Origin: Lepidostoma basale
Taxonomy: Eukaryota; Arthropoda; Insecta; Trichoptera; Lepidostomatidae
Length of the DNA: 64,000 bases
Reading direction: 5' to 3'
NCBI GenBank assembly: GCA_022606425.2
Contig: JAHDVF020000515.1
Coordinates: 1 to 64,000 of the forward strand
Positions 1-9,829 of this stretch are shown here, piece by piece. Positions within the stretch are counted from its first letter, which is position 1. Each line of letters opens with the position of its first letter. Position numbers and translations under genes: made by a program. The notes beneath the pieces were generated by a model. It had not been told where the DNA came from. It did not search any database and worked only from the letters and a program-made list of their open reading frames with translations.

Positions 1-656
1 GGTTCAGCTTGTACTGAAATCCACATTAGAGGCATTAATTTCATTATTTCAGTGTACAAAATAAAAGAAAACAATAAAAAACACATTGACTTCTCTAAAT
101 TCTCAAACTTTTTTATTGAAATATGAGTATTACTATTAAAATTAATATTTCTCAAAAAAAATAGCACAATCACCAGTAATTGACCACTTCAGGTTATATT
201 GATACAATACATAGATTTTGTTACATTGTCACATTATGAAACACCCTAACATACAAAAATATGTAAATATTCAAAGAATTGCATAAGAAATAACATTAAA
301 TACAACACCACACTTTTCCTTATAAAAAACTACTAACAATCTCAGAACAACAACGGGAAGACGCACTTTTACCGTTTGACAAGGCACAGTTCAAAACTGA
401 TAGTTTTGTTTCTTACCAGCAGTTGTCTCTGCCTACCTCTTCTGTCATAGTTTCTTGGGATTCAATTTTTTTGACTGGACACATAGAGCAATTCTTATTA
501 TATTTTGTTTTATTAACCAACGGTCAATTACTGGGGGCGGTCAAATACTGGTGCTTCGACCCTAATTTAACAGTTCTATAACATTGAGAAGACCGGAGGA
601 AAGACGCAGCATGAGAAGACCGCGGCCTCGTTTTATTATAGTTTAGGGAAATTTTA
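1..656. other. AT-rich stretch, no gene seen
   Basis: No open frame of note and no recognisable repeat. Homopolymer A/T runs dominate. Nothing can be assigned. Confidence 0.5.
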
Positions 657-780
657 TAATATGTTTCGCCTTTCTAAGATATTTGTTAATGCCTTAGATA
701 GGCGTAACACGTCATTCCTATAAAATGTAATAAAACTTGTAGAAAACCGATGTTTTTATTTATATTAATTATTAAGTATA
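657..780. repeat. family b repeat fragment
   Basis: Contains GCCTTAGATAGGCG followed by CATTCCTATAAAATGTAATA and CTTGTAGAAAACC. The same string recurs near 43570, 47064-47238 and 57380-57526. The left part carries a reverse-oriented half (GTTTCGCCTTTCTAAG), so it looks like a decayed palindromic copy. Confidence 0.6.
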
Positions 781-804
781 TGTTAACGATGTAAATGAAG
801 CAAG

Positions 805-1277
805 AATCAAATCAAATCAAATCAATCCAGTTTATTTCATCAATAGAAATTACAAAATAGATTTTTAAGGCATCTATTGAGAACAGGTAAAAACAGTTGT
901 ATATAGTATACTACCAGAAACGCATGAGAGATGGTTTGACATTAGGAAGACCAGATACTCTCCAGAATTAAGAGCATTTGCCTTCTGAATGTACTTTTAC
1001 TAATATGAAAGACGTCGATCTCCGAGGAGACCGCGTTCAGCAGATTAATTGCTCTTCCCACCGGTGACACCAGAGGCAGGTTGGTTCTGGCGGCCGGTAG
1101 GTAAAACAATCTATGCTGTCGCTGTCGGAGATATCTATCAGGAACAAAAAGCCAAAAACCCTGCAGCATGGCCGAGTTCTCGAAATATCCCCTGTGTAAT
1201 CTAAAGAAATGGGTTATTAGATATGCCCATCTCTTGGTTGTTGGTCCCAAGCATTCCCAAAAGAAATACCGTGGGCA
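805..1277 (-). mobile_element. G1 jockey/CR1-like non-LTR, 3' fragment
   Basis: Reading the minus strand gives HFFRLHRGYFENSAM, FVPDRYLRQRQHRLFYLP and RTNLPLVSPVGRAINLL, the C-terminal end of a jockey/CR1-type polymerase protein, then a short 3' UTR and an AATCA repeat (805-826), the complement of a (TGATT)n tail. It is 5'-truncated and keeps the frame over about 100 residues. The 5' side abuts an A fragment. Exact clade is uncertain. Confidence 0.8.
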
Positions 1278-1345
1278 AGAAATAGAGGAAGCCGTAGAAA
1301 CGCGACACGGTCAAATCAATCAAATATTAAAATCGACGTACCTAC
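1278..1345 (+). mobile_element. A1 fragment
   Basis: Encodes a decayed NRGRPRKT..HGQINQILK stretch of the RTE-like A element, joined directly to the 5' edge of the G1 copy. Confidence 0.65.
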
Positions 1346-1355
1346 ATGAACTTTG

Positions 1356-1440
1356 ATTCCAAACATTCCATTCCTATAAATTATAATTAAGCTTCTAGAA
1401 AACAGGCGTTTTAATTATTATTAATTATTTAATATTGAAG
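1356..1440 (+). repeat. family b repeat fragment
   Basis: CCATTCCTATAAATTATAAT followed by CTTCTAGAAAACAGGCG matches the right arm of the family b palindromes (47160-47238). Confidence 0.55.
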
Positions 1441-1550
1441 TTTATTCAGGAAATAATAATTACGTGCAAGAATTGATGAAATAATAAATAAATAAAAACT
1501 TTAAAAAATTTGATATTAATCCCATTTATTTCGATTATTAATTGATTTTA

Positions 1551-1826
1551 AACTAACTAACTAACTATCACGCCGTCTCCTTGTAGGGGTAGGCAGAAAG
1601 AATGGACTGCCACACTTTTCTTTCCTGACATATTTCTCTCGCTTCCTCAACATTCGTACATCGTGTCATGCACGCGCGTCGTTTTCTCTGACTCCTCACC
1701 TATTCATGACACGACGTATGAAAATCGTGGAAGCGAAAGAAGTATGTCAGAAAAAAACCGTGTGGCGGTCAATTATTTCTGCCCATCCCTTCGGGGAGAC
1801 GGCGTGATGGTTAGTTAGCTAGTCAG
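1551..1826. mobile_element. two A1 3' ends, head-to-head
   Basis: Positions 1551-1705 are a minus-strand A1 3' end with a CTAA tail at 1552-1566. Positions 1706-1826 are a plus-strand A1 3' end with a TTAG-type tail near 1811-1825. The two halves face away from each other, so the segment has inverted termini CTAA...TTAG and could fold back. Because both halves keep their own tails, it is not a simple twin-priming product. Confidence 0.8.
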
Positions 1827-2066
1827 TGGTACATAAGCCGGATGGTTAGTTACTTGTGTGTAGGTACATAAGCTGGTCTGAGTACGGAATTCCGATAAGA
1901 TTGCGGCGATATCTTCGTCTCTGCTTACGCCTTCGGGCCTGCTTTGCGTGCTTGCAGACAATTATTTAGAGTTAATATTCCCCGCCGTATTGATATTTTG
2001 AATATCGCATGTGTAGAAATGCAAGAATTTGCGGTAAACAAGAAAGAAACTCACAAATATATTTTT

Positions 2067-2500
2067 AACTAACTAACTAACTAATCGCGCCGTCTCTCCG
2101 AAGGGGCAGGCAGAGAGAATAGACTGCCACACTTTTCTTTCCTGACATATTTCTCTCACTTCCTCAATATTCATACATTCAATATTTGATTTATTTTATC
2201 GTGCCACGTCTTCTTCGATCATCCTAGTTATATATTTCTTGTTCTATTTACATCGTTAACTTACCTATACTTTTTTACAATTCTTTCTTCATTCATTATT
2301 TCCATGTGTCCAAACCAAATTCATGATCCTATCATTATTTTGTTCATAACACTATCATTCGCACCGCGTTTAATTATTATATTTTCATTCGACACAGATT
2401 TTTCACACATTCGTCTTAGAGATCTCATTTCTACTGTATTTATTCTACTTTCATCCTTCTTTTGCCAGTTCTATGCTTCGCTTCAATACATAAATATATT
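2067..2500 (-). mobile_element. A1 RTE-like 3' fragment
   Basis: CTAA tail at 2067-2083, then on the minus strand the A1 C-terminal region back to a MYGSEA-like motif near 2490, with internal deletions and stops. It is joined through an AT spacer to a plus-strand A1 piece (2520-2682). The same junction recurs at 3245-3702. Confidence 0.85.
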
Positions 2501-2519
2501 TTAAAAATTCAATGTATGA

Positions 2520-2682
2520 TAGTGCACAATGGTGTTCTTGTGCCGACACTTATGTATGGAAGTAAATTGTGGAACTGGTTAATGCAATTAAAGTTGAATT
2601 AATGCAGTAGAAATAATATCTCTTAGACGATTGTGTGATAAATCTTTCTCTGATTAGATGTGAATGCAGTGCGAATGAAAGT
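2520..2682 (+). mobile_element. A1 fragment, inverted partner of the preceding copy
   Basis: Encodes a decayed HNGVLVPTLMYGSK start and a broken SLRRLC region. It carries the odd string AATTAAAGTTGAATTAATG, also present near 3680, which shows both composites descend from one event. Confidence 0.8.
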
Positions 2683-2699
2683 TCCGCAGCCAGGATAGC

Positions 2700-3247
2700 T
2701 TATCATCATCAGCCGTCTGTCATCCACTGCTGAACGAAGGCCTCTCCCAAAGCACGCCACCGCCCTCTATCTATTGCCGTTCCCATCCATCCATGTCCAG
2801 CAATCTTCTTCAGATCGTCGGTCCAGCGGGCAGGGGGACGCCCAACTTCACTCCAGAACCCGTCTCCCCCATTGGCCGTCGGTTCTCTGATAAATATGGC
2901 CAGCCCATCGCCACTTCAACCCGCCCATCCTCAGAGCCACCTCAGTCACATTGGTTTGCTGTCGAATACTTTCGTTTCTGAATCTGTCCCTCAAGGTTAT
3001 TCCAAGCATGGCTCTTTCCATGGCCTGTTGGGCGACCTTGAATCTGTAGACTAGACCTTTTTTCAGTGCCCACGTCTCGGCTTCATATGTCATGACTAGC
3101 AAGACGCACTGGTTGAAGACTTTAGTCTTGAGGCATTGTGGTATTTTAGAGGTGAGAACATGACGTAATTTTCCAAAGGCCTGCTTCTTACTCGAAATTG
3201 TTTCTAGCTAATTGTATGATTTGGCCAAGATATGTGTATTCTATTTC
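2700..3247 (-). mobile_element. C family non-LTR 3' fragment (GAT tail)
   Basis: Minus strand reads EYTYLGQIIQL (near 3240), TKVFNQCVLLVMTYEAETW, MERAMLGITLRDRFRN and WRWAGHI, ending near 2705 with a short GAT run. This is the tail of an endonuclease/reverse-transcriptase protein after the RT core. A second copy lies at 61275-61981. The copy lacks the segment around GFRRVGRPPARW, and its last part is frameshifted. Confidence 0.8.
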
Positions 3248-3590
3248 TTTCTCTTCCTCAATATTCATACACTTAATATATTTGATTAATTTGATCATGC
3301 CACGTTTTCCTCGGCCTTTCTATTATATATGTATAGTTCTATTTACATCGTTAACCTACACTTTTTTACAATTTTTTCTTCATTCATTATTTTCATGTAT
3401 CCAAACCATCTTAATGATCCTATCATTATTTTGTTCATAACACTTTCATTTGCACCGCATTCAATTCTTATATTTTCATTCGACACTCTATTATACACAG
3501 TTTTTATACACATTCGTCTAAGAGATCTCATTTCTATTGCATTTATTCTACTTTCATCCTTCTTTTGCCAGTTGCTTCGATTCCATACAT
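3245..3590 (-). mobile_element. A1 3' fragment lacking the tail
   Basis: Begins in the C-terminal region without the stop and CTAA tail, runs back through MRSLRRMC-like sequence to near MYG. The C copy on its left removed or displaced the true end. Confidence 0.8.
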
Positions 3591-3597
3591 AAATATA

Positions 3598-3702
3598 TTT
3601 TCATTACTCAATGTGTGGCAGTGCACAATGGTGTTCTTGTGCCGACCCTTATGTATGTAAGTAAATCATGGAACTGGGAAATGCAATTAAAGTTGAATTA
3701 AT
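3598..3702 (+). mobile_element. A1 fragment, inverted partner
   Basis: AVHNGVLVPTLMYVSKSWNW-like reading, head-to-head with 3245-3590, with the same junction sequence as 2500-2600. Beyond it, ATGTCCAAT near 3700 and ATTGGACAT near 3776 form a short inverted pair around 67 unassigned bases. Confidence 0.75.
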
Positions 3703-3807
3703 GTCCAATTAGTCCGGATAAACGACGTTCTTCTAATAATAATCGGATAACGGTAAGAAAGGGTAAAGAAATGCGATTGGACATTCAGGTACAATACTTT
3801 ATTAATT

Positions 3808-4412
3808 AGTTTGTGGATCTGCAGAAAGCGTATGACCGAGTAGATAGGAAAAAAAAACTTTGGAAGGTGTTGGCCGAGTATGGGGTGGGCACCAAACTGA
3901 TACGCGCGGTCGCATCCCTCTATGAGGGAAGCACCGCTTGTGTCAGGGTTAACGGGGCTGTCACATCTTGGTTTGACATCACCAAAGGTGTTGTCAGGGT
4001 TGTGTGATGTCCCCGTGGTTGTTCAATCTATACTTGGACAAGTGCATGAAATAACTTGAAGGCATAGACGCTGGTGCTAAGATGAATTGTTTGTCAGTCA
4101 GCTGTTTGTTATATGCAGACGATGCTGTGTTAATCGCTGACAGTAGAGACAATATGCAAGTCTTAGTGTCAAGGATGTATAAGGCATGCAAAAGAGTGAC
4201 CATGGATGAGAGAAGAATGGTTAAAAAGTTGTACACAAGCAGCGTGAGTGGAAAAAGAAGCCGAGGACGACCGAGGAAAACATGGCATGACGTGCGTGCA
4301 TGGTACGATGTATAAATGTAGAGGAAGCCCGAGAGGTATGTCAGGACAGAGCATTCTGGCGATCCATCCTCTCTCTCCGGGGAAATGGCGTGATGGTTAG
4401 TTAGTTTTTACT
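3808..4412 (+). mobile_element. A2 RTE-like copy with reverse-transcriptase core
   Basis: This is the only A copy reaching the polymerase palm. It encodes DLQKAYDRVDRKK (3813 onward), SLYEGSTACVRVNG and, after a frame change near 3990, a CVMSPWLFNLYLDKCMK reading with an in-frame stop. The YADD box is at 4112-4123. After SRMYKACKR the frame jumps straight to MDERRMVKKLYTSSVSGKRS, so several hundred bases are deleted. The end is TGATGGTTAGTTAG near 4391-4405. Known role of the family: target-primed reverse transcription of its own RNA. This copy is dead. Confidence 0.88.
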
Positions 4413-5222
4413 TTATTATTAGATAAAAAAATATATATATTCCTTCTTATGATAGCAAGAACACGGTAAGAAATAATTCTCCGTTATACTATTCGAGCTT
4501 TGTACATTTTTACGAATCGAAGAATGTCATATTATTCAGCGGTCCGCCATTTTGTCTGAGAGGCGCGGGAAAGTTGACAGCGGCCCGGAGTAAATAAATA
4601 ATGTTGCCAGGAGATATGTAATTCTGTAGTTCGGTATACCACCGCGGAGCGGGGGCGGGCAGGTACCTACCTGAATATTTATATTTCACGGTATCATTTT
4701 GTGCTGTATGTTTTGCTGGGCCGGATTCGAAATCCGCTTTCGTTATTTAAAATAACGTCTATGACACCTGGTTCTAAAAATGACAATTATTTTCAAAGCG
4801 AGGGTATTTGTTTTTCTTGGTTTTCTTATTGCTATACATTGATTCTTTATATTTCTTCCATAGAATTTCCGCGCGCGTTAAAGCGATTTAATTATGTACC
4901 AGAAGATTTCTACAATTTTTTGTATGGATTTGAAGCCGGGCTTTATCACTCTGAAGTATGTTACTATTCGATGTGTCACGAACATCATTTCTATTGTCAG
5001 AATGTTATTTGTCATTTATGTCATGTGCGGAAATGTTATGAAACGAAAGATTACGTAATTTCTTTACGAACATTTATTTATAATTCGTGTTTCGGTGTTA
5101 ACAAATTTATTATTATTGTCTATTTACAGCTTATTAATTATATTTAATCTTGTATTTATAAATACATTATTATATTATACAAGAACATGAGTTTGGTGAC
5201 ACAGAAAATTATTTTTTGAAAA
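4413..5222. other. unassigned segment with a 148-codon open frame
   Basis: An open frame at 4701-5147 (+) is cysteine- and tyrosine-rich near its end (CHEHHFYCQNVICHLCHVRKC) and hydrophobic elsewhere. I do not recognise it, and it has no paralogue in the window. A GC-richer patch at 4540-4670 includes CCGCCATTTTG, a YY1-like string. It could be chance or the edge of unique host DNA. Confidence 0.3.
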
Positions 5223-5223
5223 A

Positions 5224-5690
5224 ACTAACTAACTAACTAACTATCACGCCATTTCCCCAGAGGGGTAGGCAGAGAGGATGGATCGCCACAATGCCCGGTC
5301 CTGCCATACCTCTCGGGTTTCCTCTGCATTCATACATCGTACCATGCACGCACGTCGATTATTCCGACTTCGAATGTGGCCACCTTTTAGTAATTGATTA
5401 ATTTGGTCATTCAAAGTTTTCCTCGGTCGTCCTCGGCTTCTTTTCCCATTCACGCTGCTTGTGTACAACTTTTTAACCATTCTACTCTCATCCATTCGTT
5501 CCATATGTCCAAACCATTTCAGGGATCCTTTTTTAATTTTATTCTTGATGCAGTCATCCGCCTTACATTTCTTTCTTATTTCATCGTTCGGTATTCTATC
5601 ATACAACGTTTTCCAGCACATTCTTCTTAGTGATCTCATTTCTACGGCGTTTATCCTGCTTTTATCCTTCTTTTGCCAGCTCCAAGCTTT
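5224..5690 (-). mobile_element. A2 RTE-like 3' copy, nearly intact frame
   Basis: CTAA tail at 5224-5242. The minus-strand frame runs 131 codons (5639 to 5244) through MRSLRRMC, WFGHMERMDESRMVKKLY, RSRGRPRKT and SAYPSGEMA, with the stop 3 bases before the tail. It extends a little further upstream (W-Q-K-K-D) before the 5' truncation. The terminal hairpin CCCCAGAGGGG-type is present. Confidence 0.9.
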
Positions 5691-5760
5691 GAATAGATTA
5701 AAAATGCGTTTAAAATGGGTATTAAAATTAATTAATTCACGAAATTAATTTAGAAATATA

Positions 5761-6250
5761 ACCAACTAATTAACTAACTAACCATCACGCCGTCTCCCCG
5801 AATAGGTAGGCAGAAAGAATGGACTGCCACACTTTTCTTTCCTGACATATTTCTCTCGCTTCCTCAACATTCATACATCGTGTCATGCACGCGCGTCGAT
5901 TTCTCTGATTCCTCACATGGCCGACATTCAATATTTGATTTATTTTATCGTGCTACGTTTTCCTCGGTCTTCCTCTATTTCTGGTTCCATTTACATCATT
6001 AACATATAATTTTTTTACCATTCTTTCTTTATTCATTCTTTCCATATGTCCAAACCATCTTAATGATCCTTACATTATTTTGTTCATGACACCATCATTC
6101 GCACCGCATTCACTTATTATATTTTCATTCGACACTCTATCATACACAGAGTAGCCACACATTCGTCTAAGAGATCTCATTTCTACTGCATTTATTCTAC
6201 TTTCATCATTCTTTTGCCAGTTCCATGCTTCGCTTCCATACATAAGGGTC
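5761..6250 (-). mobile_element. A1 RTE-like 3' copy
   Basis: CTAA-type tail, hairpin end and A1 C-terminus on the minus strand, back to MYGSEAWNWQK near 6240. One or more frameshifts separate the two halves. The 77-codon frame 6303-6070 holds the upstream part (MRSLRRMCGYSVYDRVSNEN). Confidence 0.85.
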
Positions 6251-6703
6251 GGAAAAAGTCGTTTTTTAGAAATATAAAACTCTTTTAATCGGGAAAAATA
6301 CATTATCGTGACCCTCTACTAATATTATAACACAAAAAAAATCGGACGGGCTTGCCTTACTGGTTGGCCCTAGGCACGCCACTGCCTGATGGTAAGGTCA
6401 ATGATAATTTCAGTTGTCAATTATTATTTTTTTCTGATTAAATGAAATTTTGTAAGACTAGTTTGGTCCTGTAGGGATATACTATAAGATTTATACCAGT
6501 GTGTCTTCCAAGGCAGACAGATATAGAGGCGTGACCCTTCTATGTATTACATACTTTATACATATATAGTGTACCGCAATACATGTAAGGCAACACGATA
6601 AATTGTGAATAAATCAGACAACTTCAAAGGTAAATAATTTATTTACCATATATATTCAACTGACTGTTTTTGTACGTTGATTCCAAAGCAATATATATTT
6701 TAA
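6251..6703. other. unassigned AT-rich stretch
   Basis: Holds GGACGGGCTTGCCTTACTGG near 6351, resembling low-copy repeat DNA, but no second copy in the window. No gene seen. Confidence 0.35.
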
Positions 6704-6738
6704 AACTAAATAACTAACCATCACGCCGTCTCCACGTA
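6704..6738 (-). mobile_element. A 3'-terminal stub
   Basis: CTAA tail plus CCATCACGCCGTCTCC only, abutting an F fragment. Confidence 0.7.
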
Positions 6739-6902
6739 TCTTCTTCTCCGGTCTCAATCTAAAGATTGGTCTGCAGCAAGGCGACGCATCTCCTCTTCCA
6801 CTCCGCTCGGTCCTCGGCAACTCTCTTCAACTCCGCACAAGAGGTGCAGCCCATATCTCGGCAAATCTGGTCTAGGTACTCCTGGCGAGGTCGTCCTCTG
6901 CC
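6739..6902 (-). mobile_element. F family non-LTR 3' fragment
   Basis: Minus strand encodes PGRGRPRQEYLDQICRDMGC, CAELKRVAEDRAEWKRRC and LLQTN. Just past the stop is a small hairpin CAATC-TAAA-GATTG (6755-6768), found in all four F ends. Confidence 0.8.
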
Positions 6903-7012
6903 AGGATGTGTGATAAATTTGTATATGATAGGGTCAAATAAAAGTGTCATGAACAAAATAATGAAAGCATATTTAAATGGTTTGGATACATGGAAAGAAT
7001 TAATGAAACATG
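6903..7012 (+). mobile_element. A1 copy, 5' part, split by F
   Basis: Reads CVINLYMIG.NKSVMNKIMK and FKWFGYMERIN with a frameshift, then breaks into an antisense F copy. The A1 sequence resumes at 7440. Confidence 0.75.
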
Positions 7013-7439
7013 AAATAGTCTCTCTCTCTTCCTCTCTCTCTGGTTTCAATCCTGGGATTGGTTTGCAGCAATTTCCTCTATTCTTCTCTTCCATTCTTCC
7101 CTATCTTGTGCGGTTCTTTTGAAATCTGCATATGATGAGCAGCGCACGTCCACCAACAGGTCCTCCAGGTACTCTCGACGTGGGTGTCCCCTAGAATTTG
7201 TCCCCTCGGTCATACCCTCCATTATGGCATGCAAGAGGCCTTCTTGTCGTATTACATGGCCGATCCATCTTGCACGCCTGAACAGGTGCCTTTCTCCTTC
7301 GATTCTTTGGAGAACCTCCTCATTTGTGATGTGGTCTCTCCAGGAAATTCCTAATAGTCTTCTATAGGACCACATCTCAAAAGCCTCTAGTCTCCGTTTA
7401 TCTCTTTCGGATAGGCACCATGTCTCAGGAAGGAAGACA
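7013..7439 (-). mobile_element. F family non-LTR insertion in A1
   Basis: A 109-codon minus frame (7375-7046) reads MWSYRRLLGISWRDHITNEE, HLFRRARWIGHVIRQEG, SRGHPRREYLEDLLVDVRC and DFKRTAQDREEWKRRI. The 3' hairpin CAATC-CTGG-GATTG is at 7047-7060 and the tail is GA-rich (7017-7040). It interrupts an A1 copy and so is younger than it. Confidence 0.82.
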
Positions 7440-7567
7440 GAAGAAAACGTGCACGATCAAATAATGATAAAAAGTATGAATATTGAGAAAGCGAGAGAAA
7501 CATATAAGGAACGAACAGTGTGGCGGTTCTATTCGGGGAGACGGCATGATGGTTAGTTAGTTAGTTA
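7440..7567 (+). mobile_element. A1 copy, 3' part after F insertion
   Basis: Continues the A1 C-terminus (RKRARSNNDKKYEYXESERNI-like, out of frame) to GGAGACGGCATGATGG and a TTAG tail (7553-7567). Confidence 0.75.
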
Positions 7568-8017
7568 GGTAGAAACATTGGAACGTTATGAAAAAAATCA
7601 AAATACTTCCGTTAGGCCAAGTTGTTCGTCCATAATAATATCGTCTACACTTACCTAGTACCTAGGTCTGCGCTACCAGTTCACTATATTTATCCCTAGA
7701 CCTAGCAATTTCAAAGTACAAAAGACCCTAGCGATGTTTCCTACGATTGGAAGTAATTATTTGTCACAAAATCGGTGAATATCTAAGTAGTGGGCGAATA
7801 TCAGGACGATAAATAATGAATAACTCACTTACATATGACAGATTTCATTTCCCGCCCACGGCCGCCATCTTGGATTGTGTTGCCAGCGTGATGAATGTAT
7901 TTTCCTTTAAATATGCGCCGGCCCGTTAATAGTGAAGTTCCTACTTTGAATATTTAATTTGAACCGGTTCGCCAATAAAATGTTATTATGAATATATAGC
8001 GATTTTATTTAGTATTA
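7568..8017. other. unassigned segment with a GC-rich patch
   Basis: No open frame. A GC-rich patch at 7855-7930 contains GCCGCCATCTTGG (7861), a perfect YY1-type string in an otherwise AT-rich area. A promoter is possible but there is no adjacent gene. Confidence 0.3.
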
Positions 8018-8265
8018 ATAAATAATAATGGTGGAGGATGTCGTGAGATGGAGCAGACAACGCAGAAGATATTGGAATGCGCACGTGCAGAGGATGGACC
8101 CCACCAGAATCCCACACGCTGTGGCGCATCAGATTCCTGCCGGCTGCCGTCCCCCCGGAAGACCGCCGAAGAGATGGAGAGATAGCTGGGAGTCAACCAC
8201 CCAAGAGAGGTCAGCCTGATTTCAGGAACAGACCGAAGGTCTATAAGGAGAAGAAGAAGAAGAAA
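8018..8265 (+). mobile_element. D family non-LTR 3' fragment (GAA tail)
   Basis: Encodes VEDVVRWSRQRRRYWNAHVQ, RMDPTRIPHAVAHQIPAG, RPPGRPPKRWRDSWEST and QERSA, stop, then a short 3' UTR and a GAA tail (8250-8265). Frame intact over 63 codons. Confidence 0.85.
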
Positions 8266-8273
8266 TAATAATG

Positions 8274-8395
8274 GAAGACCGCCTAAGTGATGGAGCGACA
8301 GATGGATCTCATCATCCGACGAGACATGATTTCTGTGTCACAGATCGTCAGATCTATTAAAAGAAGAAGAACAAGAAGAAATAATAATGAAATAA
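8274..8395 (+). mobile_element. D-like element 3' end
   Basis: GRPPKXWSDRWISSSDETxF-like reading followed by CACAGATCGTCAGATCTATT and a GAA/AAGAAC tail. The same end occurs at 13257-13345. Confidence 0.7.
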
Positions 8396-8418
8396 AACGA
8401 TGTTTTTTTACTACTTCA

Positions 8419-8517
8419 ACTTTTGTCTTTATTTCGACTGCGACCGGTTTCCCCAGGCTCACTGGCATCGACAAAGAGCCGGGCAAAACCGGTCGCTGTC
8501 GAAATAAAGACAAAAGT
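8419..8517. repeat. near-perfect 32-bp inverted repeat
   Basis: Arms 8419-8450 and 8486-8517 are complementary with a single mismatch. The 35-base loop contains a further GGCTC...GAGCC pair. The arms carry ACCGGT and CTTTATTTCGAC. It may be a foldback remnant; CCGGGCAAAACCGG is weakly echoed near 48588. Confidence 0.85.
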
Positions 8518-8518
8518 G

Positions 8519-8570
8519 TTGCTTACATCTAATCTTAATAGATGGTGCTAGTGTAGATTGAACGAAAATA
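8519..8570 (-). repeat. J repeat fragment
   Basis: AATCTTAATAGATGGTGCTA is the reverse complement of the internal J sequence (TAGCGCCATCTATTAAGAT near 48195). Confidence 0.6.
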
Positions 8571-8835
8571 TGTGAAGTGAAGAAAAAACAGTCAATTATT
8601 GACGAGCTGGGTATCGGGGCAAGACTCTCGCGGGTGTGCTCTCAGAGAGTGTTAAAATATTTTGGACACATAGCCCAGAGAGATCAGAACAACCTTGAAA
8701 AGCTCATCATCGTGGATAAAGTGTCCGATCAAATCAGGGAGCTGACTGTTCTCTCATTAGCTGCAGCCTGGAGACTGACGGGTGACAGAAGCGCATGGCG
8801 TGCCATGGTCAATGGTCAACAGGATGGACACGACA
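8571..8835 (+). mobile_element. H family non-LTR C-terminal fragment
   Basis: An 88-codon frame (8577-8843) encodes DELGIGARLSRVCSQRVLKY, FGHIAQRDQNNLEKLIIV, SDQIRELTVLSLAAAWRL and DRSAWRAMVN. This is the post-RT tail of another endonuclease-RT family. The GRPPKRW-like linker is deleted between VDKV and SDQI. A second copy is at 43376-43545. Confidence 0.8.
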
Positions 8836-8837
8836 AT

Positions 8838-9212
8838 GTATGATAAAATAATCTAATGATGAAGTAAGAAAGGAATGTAAGGCGGATGAATGCGTAATAA
8901 ATAAAAATAAAAAAGGGTCACTAAGATGGTTTGGACATATGGAACGAATAGATGAGGAAATAATGGTTAAAAAGATATATACAAGTTGTGTGAATGGGAA
9001 AAGAAGTCGAGGAAGGCCAAGGAACATCTGGCATGACCAAATTAATCAATTACTGAAAGGCGGCCATGTTCGAAGTAGGAACAATCGGCGAAGTTGCATG
9101 TCACGATGTGTGTATTTAGAAGAGCTGCGAGAATTATGTCAGGATAGAACAATGTGGCGATCCATACTCTCTGCCTACCCCTCCGGGGAAACGGCGTGAT
9201 GGTTAGTTAGTT
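8838..9212 (+). mobile_element. A2 RTE-like 3' copy
   Basis: YDKIISNDEVRKECKADECV-like start, then an 86-codon intact frame (8939-9199): MERIDEEIMVKKIYTS, RSRGRPRNIWHDQINQLL, SAYPSGETA. Stop, TGG, TTAG tail (9203-9212). An upstream frameshift lies near 8915. Confidence 0.88.
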
Positions 9213-9829
9213 ACAATAACGATATGAAACTAAGAAATAACAAATCTTAGAAGGATCACAAATATATCGATGTCATTGAGGCGTTCCAGAATTGATAACA
9301 TTTTTTTTACGAATACTGAATCACTGACACGAAAAATTCTATTCTCGATTTCATTTGAATTATTCCCATTTCTCAGCCGGTTGGTTCCAACCGGCTCGAT
9401 CGAGAGCGGCCCATCGCTAGCCGGTAATATTTATTGGAAGTACCTACCCACATTTGTATTTAGATTTTAGGCCAGGAACCGACCCGATGTGATTTATATT
9501 TCGATTTTTTTTTTATATATTACAGACGGATTTTTAACGGACTTTTAAATTTAAAAGAAGAGGGAATGGTTTTGAAAGATATTTGAAATATGTGCGGCGG
9601 ATGTGGCATGTGTAAGAATAGAAAATATATTAAAATCCACATATATGTTTATGAAAAATGATAAGATTTTTTTTTTTAATACTTATTATAAAATTTTGAA
9701 TTCAGAACTTTATCGGTATTGTTAAACAAACAAAAATCTATCATAATAATTAATTTATAATGAAAGTGCGATTGTTTTTTATTTTACATTAATATTAATA
9801 ATAAAAAAATACAAAAATATATAAACAGA
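9213..9829. other. unassigned segment with a 22-bp palindrome
   Basis: No recognisable protein. AGCCGGTTGG / CCAACCGGCT (9375-9396) is a perfect inverted repeat with 2 central bases. The remainder is AT-rich with T/A runs at 9500-9530 and 9668-9680. Confidence 0.4.

Noticed and set aside
1552..1566. CTAA/TTAG runs as telomeric repeats
   Set aside because: The insect telomere unit is TTAGG. Here the unit is TTAG and always sits at the 3' end of an A element, so it is a retrotransposon tail.
4701..5147. 148-codon frame as a host gene
   Set aside because: No recognisable domain, no plausible splice context, compositionally similar to its AT-rich surroundings. Kept only as a note.
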